A stretch of DNA of 64,000 bases from Legionella tucsonensis (GTDB lineage Bacteria > Pseudomonadota > Gammaproteobacteria > Legionellales > Legionellaceae): NCBI RefSeq assembly GCF_001468035.1, contig NZ_LNZA01000001.1, positions 620,001 to 684,000 on the forward strand, read 5' to 3'. The notes under the pieces are model-generated. The model was given only the letters and a program-made list of their open reading frames with translations. It searched no databases and had not been told where the DNA came from. Of this stretch, positions 1 through 8,082 are shown in pieces. A program made the position numbers and the translations under genes. Each line of letters opens with the position of its first letter. The stretch's first letter is position 1.

Positions 1-203
1 CAGCTGGTGTTTCAGCAGGTATTGATATGGCTTTTTATCTCGCAGCAAAACTTACTAATGAAAACGTAGCGCAAAGTTTACAACTTGGCTTGGAGTATGA
101 TCCTGAACCACCTTTTAATTCTGGGTCACCAGAGAAAGCACCAGAAGCACTGGTTCAATCTCTTCGTGAACGCTTGTTAAAAAATAGGTTTGAACCGGAA
201 TAA
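1..203 (+). CDS. DJ-1/PfpI family protein, isonitrile hydratase-like (C-terminal part)
   Basis: The reading frame is open from the left edge (first full codon at position 3) to TAA at 201-203, so only the last 66 residues are present. The segment begins AGVSAGIDMAFYLAAKL and continues through LGLEYDPEPPFNSGSP. This arrangement is typical of the C-terminus of cyclohexyl-isocyanide hydratase/InhA-type members of the DJ-1/PfpI superfamily, where the AGVSAGID stretch follows the nucleophile elbow. The catalytic Cys lies outside the window, so the precise activity cannot be judged. The next gene is convergent and ends two bases away, leaving no room for a separate terminator. The family call is confident; the substrate is inferred from resemblance only. 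Confidence 0.75.
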   Translation, partial: AGVSAGIDMAFYLAAKLTNENVAQSLQLGLEYDPEPPFNSGSPEKAPEALVQSLRERLLKNRFEPE

Positions 204-204
204 T

Positions 205-552
205 TTAGGGCATGACATAGATTATCAAAGCAATTAAACCGGCAATGGCAATGATTGGATGAACTATGACTGCTAATTTGGGGAGCGGTTTCCCCTTCCT
301 GGCAAGCGTAACCAAAGTTAATCCACCTAATGCAGCGACAATCAAGATAACTAGGCTTGCAATAAGGAAGGAGGGCTGACCTGACATAAATGTAAGCATG
401 TATACAATCATAATAAGTAGCCCTAATCCTGCAAAAACTCCGTGAAGAGCCTTTATTTTTTGATTAACAGGCCTATCTTGCAATATCGCGGTCAAAAGAA
501 AAAAACCACAGCCCACTGCAGCAAGAAATAAAACAATAGCGAGTATTAACAT
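205..552 (-). CDS. Small four-helix membrane protein of unknown function
   Basis: This 115-aa protein is almost entirely hydrophobic, with four predicted membrane segments at about residues 2-22, 36-56, 62-83 and 92-113. A short basic loop (RKGKPLPK) lies between the third and fourth. It starts at ATG with an AGGAGG-like Shine-Dalgarno (the complement of cctcct at 558-563). I recognise no enzymatic motif. It is probably an inner-membrane protein of the small, poorly characterised type common in Legionella. It is convergent with the PfpI gene and is followed upstream by a large palindromic repeat. Confidence 0.6.
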   Translation of the reverse strand: MLILAIVLFLAAVGCGFFLLTAILQDRPVNQKIKALHGVFAGLGLLIMIVYMLTFMSGQPSFLIASLVILIVAALGGLTLVTLARKGKPLPKLAVIVHPIIAIAGLIALIIYVMP

Positions 553-591
553 TACAACCTCCTGTTTAAAAAATCATATCTCATAACATTC

Positions 592-671
592 TAGCCTGGG
601 TGCAGCGAAGCGGAACCCGGGAACACTGCGGTTCAGAAATACCTGGTTTCCGCTTCGCTGCACCCAGGCTA
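592..671. repeat. Large perfect palindromic repeat, CCTGGGTGCAGCGAAGCGG family
   Basis: Arms of 24 bp (592-615 and 648-671) are exact reverse complements, each reading TAGCCTGGGTGCAGCGAAGC followed by GGAA, with a 32-bp spacer that itself contains CCCGGG and CCTGG. It sits between two minus-strand genes. It is the longest member of a family of shorter CCTGGG/CCCAGG palindromes found elsewhere in the window (near 9362, 46354, 50930, 56575 and 59061). It can fold into a long hairpin and may end transcription of the upstream deacetylase gene, but the length and sequence conservation suggest a mobile REP-like element. Confidence 0.8.
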
Positions 672-687
672 CAAAATACGGTTGGTT

Positions 688-1557
688 TTAATCGGGTGTC
701 ACATAATTTTCTTTTGACTTAGGGAGATTTAAAAGCTCGTTTTCTAACTTTTCACCCAAAGTATCTTTTTTCAGAGAAGGAGAGAAATTGATGATTGGAG
801 CAGGGTTTTTCAGTGCTTCAGTCAAACTGATAAATTTATATCCATTTTTTTGATACATTTCCAAAACATCACCTAATAAATAACTATTTAGAAGATTTGC
901 ATGAATTAATAATATTTGTTTGGCATTCTTTCCTTTAGCGCGTTTTTCGGCTTTTAATGTTTGCTGCCATATATAAGCCAAATAGCGGGGTTTTAATTTC
1001 TGAACATACTCTACTCGAGAGCGATATGGAACTTTATAAAGCATTGCATTAAAGTCAAAATCTTTACTATCAATGGTTACTGGTGCAATAGTGTAATTAT
1101 GCTCTTTTAGGTAGTCAAATACTTCTTGCTTTTTTCCTTTATTTCCCTCTGCAAGATAGGGATAGCGAAAATATTTTGGCTGGGTCATGATTGGGGTAAG
1201 AATTTTATCGGCACGCTCCAAATCGGCAATGTATTTTTCGGCACTTATTTGATTCAGATTATAATGTGAGTAAGTATGATTGCCTAACATAAAGCCTGCT
1301 TGTCGAAATTGCTCAAGAAAATCCCATTGACCTTTTTCTATAGCCCCTGCAATCACAAAACCTGTGACTGGAACTTTATATTTTTGGAATGTTTGCACAA
1401 TTTGCGTAAAACGCTCTGTTGAACGCTCCCGATTTCCTGGGGTATTCATTCTTGATGCAACAAGAGGCAAATCATCTATAGTAATTGCAATTTCTTTTTC
1501 ATCAGCAAAACAAACTGAAGAAAACAATGCAATAAAAACAAAGAGTAATTTAAGCAT
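688..1557 (-). CDS. Secreted polysaccharide deacetylase (NodB-like)
   Basis: This 289-aa protein has a signal peptide (about residues 1-18, cleavage after VCFA). The carbohydrate esterase 4 / NodB fold follows. ITIDDLP at 25-31 supplies the catalytic and metal-binding aspartates, and GNHTYSH at 92-98 supplies the His-x3-His metal site. KYFRYPYL near 130-140 corresponds to the active-site motif containing Arg. These are the canonical elements of metal-dependent N-deacetylases acting on chitin-, peptidoglycan- or exopolysaccharide-type substrates in the periplasm or outside the cell. The polymer is not evident from sequence. The gene stands alone, with a large palindrome downstream. Confidence 0.85.
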   Translation of the reverse strand: MLKLLFVFIALFSSVCFADEKEIAITIDDLPLVASRMNTPGNRERSTERFTQIVQTFQKYKVPVTGFVIAGAIEKGQWDFLEQFRQAGFMLGNHTYSHYNLNQISAEKYIADLERADKILTPIMTQPKYFRYPYLAEGNKGKKQEVFDYLKEHNYTIAPVTIDSKDFDFNAMLYKVPYRSRVEYVQKLKPRYLAYIWQQTLKAEKRAKGKNAKQILLIHANLLNSYLLGDVLEMYQKNGYKFISLTEALKNPAPIINFSPSLKKDTLGEKLENELLNLPKSKENYVTPD

Positions 1558-1711
1558 CGATGGTCCTTATCAAATTCTAGTAACAGGATGGTAACATAAT
1601 TCGATGAATACGTTAAAAAGAAGATTGGTTAACTGAAAATTTTATAATGCAATGAGTTAAATGATTGGGCATAACTTTGCATTCATGTGTGAATGTATCG
1701 TCAATGAGTTT

Positions 1712-3214
1712 TTAAAAATTCTGACATTTATAAACATTAAGTGCGTATTCCTTATGTCTAAAAGGGTACGTATGAGTAGGTATTTTTTGACAGTGATCAA
1801 AATATTGTTCTAGGCAGCTCTGCCTGTCGTATCGATCGACATACAATGCTTCTTTTAATGTTTTATTGGCAATTTTTTTATTGATGTCGGTGCCCCATAA
1901 AGCATATTGATTTTGAGCTGTGCCACAACCCAAAGTATAAATGGTAGGTTTATTTGGGAGGAAAAAAAGCATGCGTGCTTCAAACCAGCCTGATGTAAAA
2001 ATCGTGTCGGGTACTTGAGGGTATGTAGCATTAAATCTTTGGATTAAATGATACAAAATAAGTTTTTTTGATTTGACAAAATTAAATTTGCTTGTGTTAT
2101 CAATTAAAACGAGGAGGCTAATTATGGCATAAGAAATAATCAATAAAATGGCGAGTCTACGCTTATGGGCTGTGGTGGCCCAATATCCCAATAAAATAGC
2201 ACTGCTCATTAGATACGGTGTCAGCCAGAATTCTCGGATCTCAGCTTTACTGGCTGTGTATAAGTAAAAACAAAGAATAGTAATACAAATGATACGGCAC
2301 AAGGTCACAATTAATGCACTTTTCTCCTCCATTATATGGTTTCGTACTAAAAAGGGAGGGAGAAGCATTATATTGAGCGAGGGCAAAAACAGGGTAAAAA
2401 ATGCTTTTATCGCATGATAAAAGGGGTTTACCTCATGGTGGAGTTTATGAGTTGTTAACTGATAGATAAATGATTGCCAATGATTTTGATAATTCCAGAA
2501 AATAACTGGACTAAAAATAATAATGGCCAGCAGAGTAGCAAAATAAAAATGTTTTGTTTTAAAAATTGATCGGTAAGTGAAAATTAAAAAAATAAGCAAG
2601 GAAAGAATTAAAACAATACCGGAGTATTTGGATAACATCATAAATCCGGCACTGATCCCGATTAAATAGATATCTCTTACTCTATTCGTTTGGATAAATT
2701 TTATAGTGAAATACAAAGTTGATGCCCAAAATAAAGTAAGGGGTGTGTCATAGGTGGTTTGTTGTAAAATATCTAAGGTGACAAGCGGAGAAAATAGCCA
2801 TGATAACATGGCAATAAAACTTGCCTCCTGGGATAAAAAAAATCGGGCACTTTTATAAATAAACCAACTGCTAAGTACAATTACTGTGATGCCTACACAA
2901 CTCAAGGCAAACAGGTTATTTCCAAACAACGAAGTTGCAAGCCTAATAAAATAAGCAATCATGGGTGATCCATCATAATAGGATAACGCCAAATGACGGC
3001 TCCAGTCCCAATAATAGTAAGTATCAAAAGACAATATGTTAATGGGTGCAATCGATAGCAGGATGACAAAATAGAGGGTTAAGTACAGGTAAATACTACG
3101 AGAATTAAAAAACTTCCATGAAATAACCTCGCTATTTAGCCGCTTCTTGGGTGTACCTCTATTACCCAGTTGGATACCTAAAGGTGAAATAATTTTCTTC
3201 AGGTTCTTTATCAT
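1712..3214 (-). CDS. ArnT/PMT-like membrane glycosyltransferase (GT39/83 type)
   Basis: This integral membrane protein of about 500 aa has ten or more hydrophobic segments. The first periplasmic loop reads DTYYYWDWSRHLALSYYDG, the acidic loop typical of undecaprenyl/dolichyl-phosphate-sugar dependent glycosyltransferases (PMT_2 superfamily, as in ArnT). A soluble periplasmic tail follows the last helix. Such enzymes move a sugar from a lipid carrier to lipid A, protein or another envelope acceptor. I chose ATG at 3214; a TTG three codons earlier (3220) is possible. It lies 14 bp downstream of a GT2-GtrA gene that could make its lipid-linked donor, so the two probably form an operon. The acceptor is unknown. 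Confidence 0.8.
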   Translation of the reverse strand: MIKNLKKIISPLGIQLGNRGTPKKRLNSEVISWKFFNSRSIYLYLTLYFVILLSIAPINILSFDTYYYWDWSRHLALSYYDGSPMIAYFIRLATSLFGNNLFALSCVGITVIVLSSWFIYKSARFFLSQEASFIAMLSWLFSPLVTLDILQQTTYDTPLTLFWASTLYFTIKFIQTNRVRDIYLIGISAGFMMLSKYSGIVLILSLLIFLIFTYRSIFKTKHFYFATLLAIIIFSPVIFWNYQNHWQSFIYQLTTHKLHHEVNPFYHAIKAFFTLFLPSLNIMLLPPFLVRNHIMEEKSALIVTLCRIICITILCFYLYTASKAEIREFWLTPYLMSSAILLGYWATTAHKRRLAILLIISYAIISLLVLIDNTSKFNFVKSKKLILYHLIQRFNATYPQVPDTIFTSGWFEARMLFFLPNKPTIYTLGCGTAQNQYALWGTDINKKIANKTLKEALYVDRYDRQSCLEQYFDHCQKIPTHTYPFRHKEYALNVYKCQNF

Positions 3215-3228
3215 GAGCAAGTCTGCCT

Positions 3229-4413
3229 TTAATTACTAGGGACAAGTTTTTCTGCCCAGATATGACGAGAATAAGTATAGTAATTTAAAAGTGAGATTAA
3301 ACCTATGCCGATACCCATGATTATATTTTCGCGTAATGCCCCACTGCCAAAGCAAAGGACTCCAAGTCGCAACCAATAACTTTGCAAATTAATTATAAAC
3401 ACTGAATAAATAGCGAAAAGGATGAGGCGTTTTATTTTTAAAGACCAAGATGACTTATGCTTGACACTAAAAGTAAGCCTGCTATTTAAAATGAAATTAT
3501 TAATAATTGCTGTACATACTGCAATTTGCGAGGCATCAAAAGGTGAAAAATGAAAATATTCGCGCAATACATTGTAGGTAATAAATTGTACAAAAATACC
3601 CAGAGAGCCAATCAGACACATCTTTAAATAACGTTTGATTTCATGATAACGCAAAGTAAAAACAACGCGTAATGAATCGACAATACTGTTTTTAGGTAGC
3701 TTGCTGTATCCAGCATTTCGGTCGATGAAATCAATGGGATACTCACGAATCTTTGCTTTATTTTTATGTAAAAGCCAAAGTAACTGCATTTTATATGCAT
3801 AGTGATTCGTAAGAAATCGATGAGGTAGAATTTTTATAAGTTGTTGGCGGCGAGTAGCACGAAAACCGCTGGTAAAATCCTTATATTTGGGGGTAAGCGC
3901 CGCTCTGGCAACATAGTTACCCAAAATAGAGAATAATTTCCGATGAAATTCCCAGTTTCTTGGAATACTTCCTCCATCTACATAACGGCTTCCCAGCACA
4001 CAATCACAGGTTTGCAACATTTCTAACATCGGAAGAATATATTTGGGTTGATGGGAAAGATCTGCATCAAATTCAAAGATAATGTCCGCATTCAAAGAAA
4101 CTAACGCATAATTCATGGCTTGCAAATAAGCAGAACCAAGTCCAGATTTTGAGGGTTCATTTTGCAAGTGTAATTTCGAGTAATTTTTCTGTAATGAAGT
4201 AACGATTTGTTGCGTATTGTCCGTAGAGGCACTGTCAAAAATTAAAATATGTATGTCATATTGCTCAATGAGTGCTACTGATGTAAAAACTTGTTCTATT
4301 GTTGTTTGAATGACTGACGCCTCATTATGCGTCGGAATGATAATAACTACTTTCTCTTTTCCTGATGAATTCTTTTCCATGGAATCAGGGGGATTATTTG
4401 CATCAAAAATCAA
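3229..4413 (-). CDS. DPM1-like family 2 glycosyltransferase fused to GtrA domain
   Basis: The N-terminal half is a GT-A family 2 domain beginning VVIIIPTHNEA (about 22-32), with the DAD metal motif at 116-118 (FEFDADLSHQP) and GSRYVDGG near 141-148. This matches polyprenyl-phosphate mannose/glucose synthases (DPM1/GtrB). From about residue 262 there are four membrane helices of the GtrA/DPMS type, so transferase and lipid-linked-sugar flippase functions are fused. The product is probably a polyprenyl-phosphate sugar used by the adjacent ArnT-like protein. The TTG start at 4413 has a GAG nine bases upstream; ATG at 4380 is an alternative that keeps the whole catalytic domain. Confidence 0.87.
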   Translation of the reverse strand: MIFDANNPPDSMEKNSSGKEKVVIIIPTHNEASVIQTTIEQVFTSVALIEQYDIHILIFDSASTDNTQQIVTSLQKNYSKLHLQNEPSKSGLGSAYLQAMNYALVSLNADIIFEFDADLSHQPKYILPMLEMLQTCDCVLGSRYVDGGSIPRNWEFHRKLFSILGNYVARAALTPKYKDFTSGFRATRRQQLIKILPHRFLTNHYAYKMQLLWLLHKNKAKIREYPIDFIDRNAGYSKLPKNSIVDSLRVVFTLRYHEIKRYLKMCLIGSLGIFVQFITYNVLREYFHFSPFDASQIAVCTAIINNFILNSRLTFSVKHKSSWSLKIKRLILFAIYSVFIINLQSYWLRLGVLCFGSGALRENIIMGIGIGLISLLNYYTYSRHIWAEKLVPSN

Positions 4414-4539
4414 CTTTTTATCTCGGATTTATGGATATTTGAGGCAATGAGTGTATCAATTAGTTTTTAGAAAAAAAAGAGGGTATTTCTGTTCTGAACT
4501 CCTACTTTTGATTTTAATCATTTTTTCTATTTTTAACAT

Positions 4540-4574
4540 CCACTCGATGTAATCGAGCCTAGAACATCGAGTGG
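4540..4574. promoter_or_regulatory. 11-bp perfect dyad upstream of the sensor-like ORF
   Basis: CCACTCGATGT (4540-4550) and ACATCGAGTGG (4564-4574) are exact reverse complements separated by 13 bases. It lies about 50 bp before the likely ATG of the next gene and about 125 bp from the divergent GT2 gene. No T-run follows, so it looks more like an operator or leader hairpin than a terminator. Confidence 0.5.
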
Positions 4575-4624
4575 AGTCTATACTAATAAATAAGCCAGCT
4601 TTTGTTTTTAAATGGGATATCTCT

Positions 4625-4975
4625 ATGAAGGTTTTTAAGAATATGAAAATGTATACTTCTTATTTAGAAGGCCTCTACCAGCATATTTTTACAAATACTC
4701 CCATCTCTACCTGGGGCTATTTCTACTATGATTTGAATGGACGTTGTCTGCAATTGATGTCTGATAAGTGGCTGCTCGATGTTTTCTTTAAAAATGATTT
4801 ATTTGCCACGCAGATTTTCAGTAACATAACGACAACCCCCGATACCTTATATGCTTCAGATGTTAGCTATTACTGCGACAATCCCGCCCAGTTGAATAGA
4901 AGCGTACTCTGTTTGCTTCGCTTCGTTCTTTTGGGCTGGATGGTTTTCTTGGCTCTGCCTGCCTCGGCCCCCTAG
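4625..4975 (+). pseudogene. Truncated sensor-like ORF, possibly LuxR-type regulator N-terminus
   Basis: From ATG 4625 the ORF gives 116 aa. The first part (YFYYDLNGRCLQLMSD and nearby) resembles the ligand-binding N-terminal domain seen in LuxR-type regulators of Legionella, but no helix-turn-helix follows. The last 25 or so residues are encoded by a visibly more GC-rich stretch ending in ALPASAP, unlike the preceding composition. That suggests the frame runs into unrelated sequence after a truncation. An upstream GTG at 4571 would extend it but overlaps the dyad. Functional assignment is weak; it may be an intact small protein of unknown family. Confidence 0.35.
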
Positions 4976-5413
4976 CTCCTCCTCTAAGTATTACTTTAGT
5001 TCTCATTTTAAATCTCCCATATCTAATAAATTTTTAAGTTTAATAAATAAACTAAAAGTTCGTGAACAAAACACAAGGTGATACTCCTGTAAGCGATTAC
5101 TCCATCGCGTTCCTTCCACATCAGTATAAATATATTCCTAGGTGTCCAAATAATAATCAATAAAGATTATGATTTGTTTTGCGGAACTACGTATTTTTTG
5201 CATAAGTAGCAACTTTTGATGTACTCGTATTCGTTATGTGAATCTTGACGAAGTAACCCAACAATCTTTCATCAATATAGATTCTTTCTTATGTTGAGTT
5301 CGGTTATTTTTAACTATTTTTTTGCAAAAAATTAACACTATTGTTTTAATCTGTTATTGGTAATCCATAGTACAATTCAATAATTTCTCTCAATTCATCT
5401 CAATAAGTTTTTT
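4976..5413. other. 438-bp gap without recognisable gene
   Basis: The stretch is strongly AT-rich, with no ORF of useful length, no convincing hairpin and no tRNA-like sequence. It probably contains the decayed remainder of the preceding ORF and the promoter of the following gene, but I see no coding remnant that I can name. Confidence 0.5.
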
Positions 5414-6928
5414 ATGGGAAAATCAAAAATTGGTCTCATAAAACATTCTTTTTTTAACAATTCATTTAAAAAAATCGATTTTTCTTTTAAAGAAAAAGAG
5501 TTTTGTTTAGACCAATTAAAATATGAGTTTTCGTCTTTATATCAAGTATTTGTTTCTAATAAGTCGCATTGGACAGAAGAGAGTTTCATAGTTCTTTATT
5601 TGTACTTTTTGTGTGATTTACTGATTTCTTATTATCATTTGGATTATGTCGGTTCTGATCTGGAAAAATTAAAACAATTCCGCAAAAAAATAGAAGTATT
5701 TTATAAAATAGACCACGTACGAGAAAAGCAAAAATCGATTGAGGGCTTTTCTGAATTTATACGAGAGGAAGTACAAAAGAGCATCCTGGATTTTCTGTCT
5801 TCATTGATTAGTATTTCTAAGCTACGTCAATATGTTGGTACTATAAATACCAAGCGTTCTCAATTTGCCTACAGTCGTGGTTTAGCAAATTATGCAATTA
5901 TTTACCTGCAAAAGAGTTCTATTTCTGAGTTGATTCAAGAGATTAATAAATTTTTTGGTAATCAGTACAGTTTTGTAGAGGGCATTAATCTTTTAAACAA
6001 ATCGCGAGAAGCCATTACTGATTTGGGTATTTTGCTTTATGCACTTCGCTTTTTCATCAATTTAATACTTATGATCAAACATATCGTCGAGTCAGCAATA
6101 AGTGATGAGTTATCAGTAAGAAAAGTGCTGAGGCAAGAAATGGAAAAGCGTGGTTTTATGATGGCTAATGATTTAGTTTGGGCTATAGTGGGTTTATTGA
6201 CGACATATAATAATTTTTTTCATATTTCAGAGACAGTTGTTCCACTCATTACGCTTGCTTTTTTGACGTTTGATACACTTTTACTTTTAGCCCAATGGAT
6301 TTTTGAAGCGAGTCAATATCATGATCATATGTATGAATTGCAGGGGCAATTAAAAAATGCAACAGTCTGGGAGCGAGCGGTTATTCAGCGCCAAATTGAT
6401 ATACTAAGTGATGAATGGGAGACTCAATGTACCTATTTTGCAATTAACGTTTTGGGAGCAAATATAATTGCTACCTGCTTTGCAATCAGTCTCTTTTGTA
6501 CCGGTCCACTTACTTTAGCTGGACTTGCGTTATTTAGTATGCTGGGTAATGCATTGTATAATACTTCAGAAGAATATAAAAAATATCAGAAATCCTCTAT
6601 TACCGTGCGACGTGAATTAGCAAATGGCCATATTCTGAATGACGAGCATCATCACCAACTCTTAAGAAAACTCAATGAAGAGTGCAACAAAAATTACTGT
6701 GAATTTTGGAAAAGTTTGGCATTCAATGTGGGCGGAGTTGCATTTATTATAACTGCAGCCGTAGCTTCATGGCCTCTTGTTGTGGGTTTAACACTTGTTT
6801 ATGTGGCTTATCGATTAAACGATGCGTATCAAAAGCAACTGCATAATCAGGAAAGCATTTCTCAAGATGTTTATCGTCTTTTAAATCCGGAGTATTTAGA
6901 GGAATCTTCTTTACAATTTTCCTATTAA
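5414..6928 (+). CDS. Unknown 504-aa protein with three hydrophobic regions, candidate effector
   Basis: I do not recognise the family. Residues 1-240 are mostly helical and charged. Hydrophobic stretches lie at about 252-296, 341-380 and 432-468, each long enough for one or two membrane passes. Between them are amphipathic helices rich in Glu, Lys and Gln (about 300-335 and 385-430), where coiled coil is plausible. The C-terminus ends LEESSLQFSY, a Glu/Ser-rich tail with hydrophobic residues close to the end, which resembles Dot/Icm secretion signals. There is only a weak Shine-Dalgarno. AT-rich codon use and isolation between two gaps fit an accessory gene. Secretion is an inference. Confidence 0.55.
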   Translation: MGKSKIGLIKHSFFNNSFKKIDFSFKEKEFCLDQLKYEFSSLYQVFVSNKSHWTEESFIVLYLYFLCDLLISYYHLDYVGSDLEKLKQFRKKIEVFYKIDHVREKQKSIEGFSEFIREEVQKSILDFLSSLISISKLRQYVGTINTKRSQFAYSRGLANYAIIYLQKSSISELIQEINKFFGNQYSFVEGINLLNKSREAITDLGILLYALRFFINLILMIKHIVESAISDELSVRKVLRQEMEKRGFMMANDLVWAIVGLLTTYNNFFHISETVVPLITLAFLTFDTLLLLAQWIFEASQYHDHMYELQGQLKNATVWERAVIQRQIDILSDEWETQCTYFAINVLGANIIATCFAISLFCTGPLTLAGLALFSMLGNALYNTSEEYKKYQKSSITVRRELANGHILNDEHHHQLLRKLNEECNKNYCEFWKSLAFNVGGVAFIITAAVASWPLVVGLTLVYVAYRLNDAYQKQLHNQESISQDVYRLLNPEYLEESSLQFSY

Positions 6929-7094
6929 CATGATTTCAAATAAGTTCCACTCTAGACAGGCGCGCGACTTCGAGATGGATTGTTGCAGTTAATTGATTAT
7001 TAATAAATTCTTTAATTGTAATGGTAAATTTTTCTAACATCTCATGGAATTATAGGCTATTATTCAAAAACCCAAAATAAATAAGGAGATTATC

Positions 7095-7472
7095 ATGTCA
7101 CAAAATTCTATAGGCCAATTCTGTTGGAATGAATTAGCTACTGCGGATGTGAAAAAAGCTAAAGAATTTTACAGTAAAGTATTAGGTTGGCAATTTAAAG
7201 AAATCCATTCTGGTGAAATGACATACACACTAATCCAAGCTAATGATAAAGAATTTGCAGGTATATGGCAAATCCCTACAGATCAACAAAATGAAATTCC
7301 ACCCCATTGGATGGCTTATATTTTAGTGAATGATGCTGCTGATACTTTAGCAAAAGCAAAACAAAATGGAGCTCAAGAAATAAAAGGAGTTACCCATGCT
7401 GGAGATATGGGGCTTTTTGCGATTATTAAAGATCCTACTGGGGCCCATATTGCATTTTGGGAATCAAAATAA
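7095..7472 (+). CDS. VOC (glyoxalase/bleomycin-resistance fold) protein
   Basis: This 125-aa protein has one vicinal-oxygen-chelate module pair. The N-terminal strand-helix FCWNELATADVKKAKEFYSK is characteristic of the family, and it ends DPTGAHIAFWE, the usual final strand with a metal-ligand Glu. The middle contains WMAYILVND. The length matches single-domain VOC proteins annotated as glyoxalase-like. The substrate is not predictable. A strong AAGGAG Shine-Dalgarno lies at about 7083-7088, and a clear hairpin follows the stop codon. Confidence 0.85.
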   Translation: MSQNSIGQFCWNELATADVKKAKEFYSKVLGWQFKEIHSGEMTYTLIQANDKEFAGIWQIPTDQQNEIPPHWMAYILVNDAADTLAKAKQNGAQEIKGVTHAGDMGLFAIIKDPTGAHIAFWESK

Positions 7473-7483
7473 TAAAGCAGTGA

Positions 7484-7533
7484 ATGAAGCGAATCCTGTC
7501 GTTGATGACATAACAACTCAGGATTCGCTTCAT
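7484..7533. terminator. Bidirectional hairpin terminator
   Basis: Perfect 15-bp arms ATGAAGCGAATCCTG (7484-7498) and CAGGATTCGCTTCAT (7519-7533) are followed on the plus strand by CCAGTAATTTTTTG. It lies between convergent genes (VOC protein and deaminase), so it can serve both. Confidence 0.8.
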
Positions 7534-7550
7534 CCAGTAATTTTTTGCTC

Positions 7551-8027
7551 CTAACTTTTATTTTTTTGATTGAGTTCTTGCCAAAGCTTATATATTTCGA
7601 TTGCTTCAGGGTGTGTGTGATAAGTCATTGGCAAATTTCTTTCCTGCCAGGATTTAGCAAATTCATCATAAAAATTATCCAGTGTGAAATATTTGCGATC
7701 GTCAATATAATATTTTTTATAATCATCTCTTAAAGTAATAAATGTTACCTTTAGCGGACTGCAATAATACATCGCGGCCAAACACATGGGGCACGGATGA
7801 GCTAAAATATAAAACTCACAATTAAGAAGATGTTCTGTATGCAGTTTCGCAGTAGCTTTTCTTATAGCCACAATTTCTGCATGCGCAGTAGGGTCATTGG
7901 TTTGAGCTACCAAATTAGTGCCCTCAGCAATGATTTTACCGCTTTCTACGATTAAACAGGCAAAGGGTCTTCCTCCTTGTTTTACATTCTCTTTAGCTAA
8001 TTCGATAGTTTTTTTTATAAAATCCAT
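7551..8027 (-). CDS. Cytidine/deoxycytidylate deaminase family, guanine deaminase-like
   Basis: This 158-aa protein has the zinc motifs of the family: HAE at 49-51 (Glu51 proton shuttle) and PCPMC at 78-82 (Cys79 and Cys82). The overall pattern, NDPTAHAEIVAIRKA and an extended C-terminus with YHTHPEAIEIYKLW, follows Bacillus GuaD-type guanine deaminases rather than tRNA deaminase TadA. One oddity is His77 directly before PCPMC, where most relatives have Glu. Deamination of guanine (or a related nucleobase) in the cytoplasm is the likely reaction. An AAGGAC Shine-Dalgarno is present. Confidence 0.78.
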   Translation of the reverse strand: MDFIKKTIELAKENVKQGGRPFACLIVESGKIIAEGTNLVAQTNDPTAHAEIVAIRKATAKLHTEHLLNCEFYILAHPCPMCLAAMYYCSPLKVTFITLRDDYKKYYIDDRKYFTLDNFYDEFAKSWQERNLPMTYHTHPEAIEIYKLWQELNQKNKS

Positions 8028-8082
8028 TCTTAAAGTCCTTAGAGTTAAAGATATTTAAAAGTACAGATAATTCTTAGGATCC

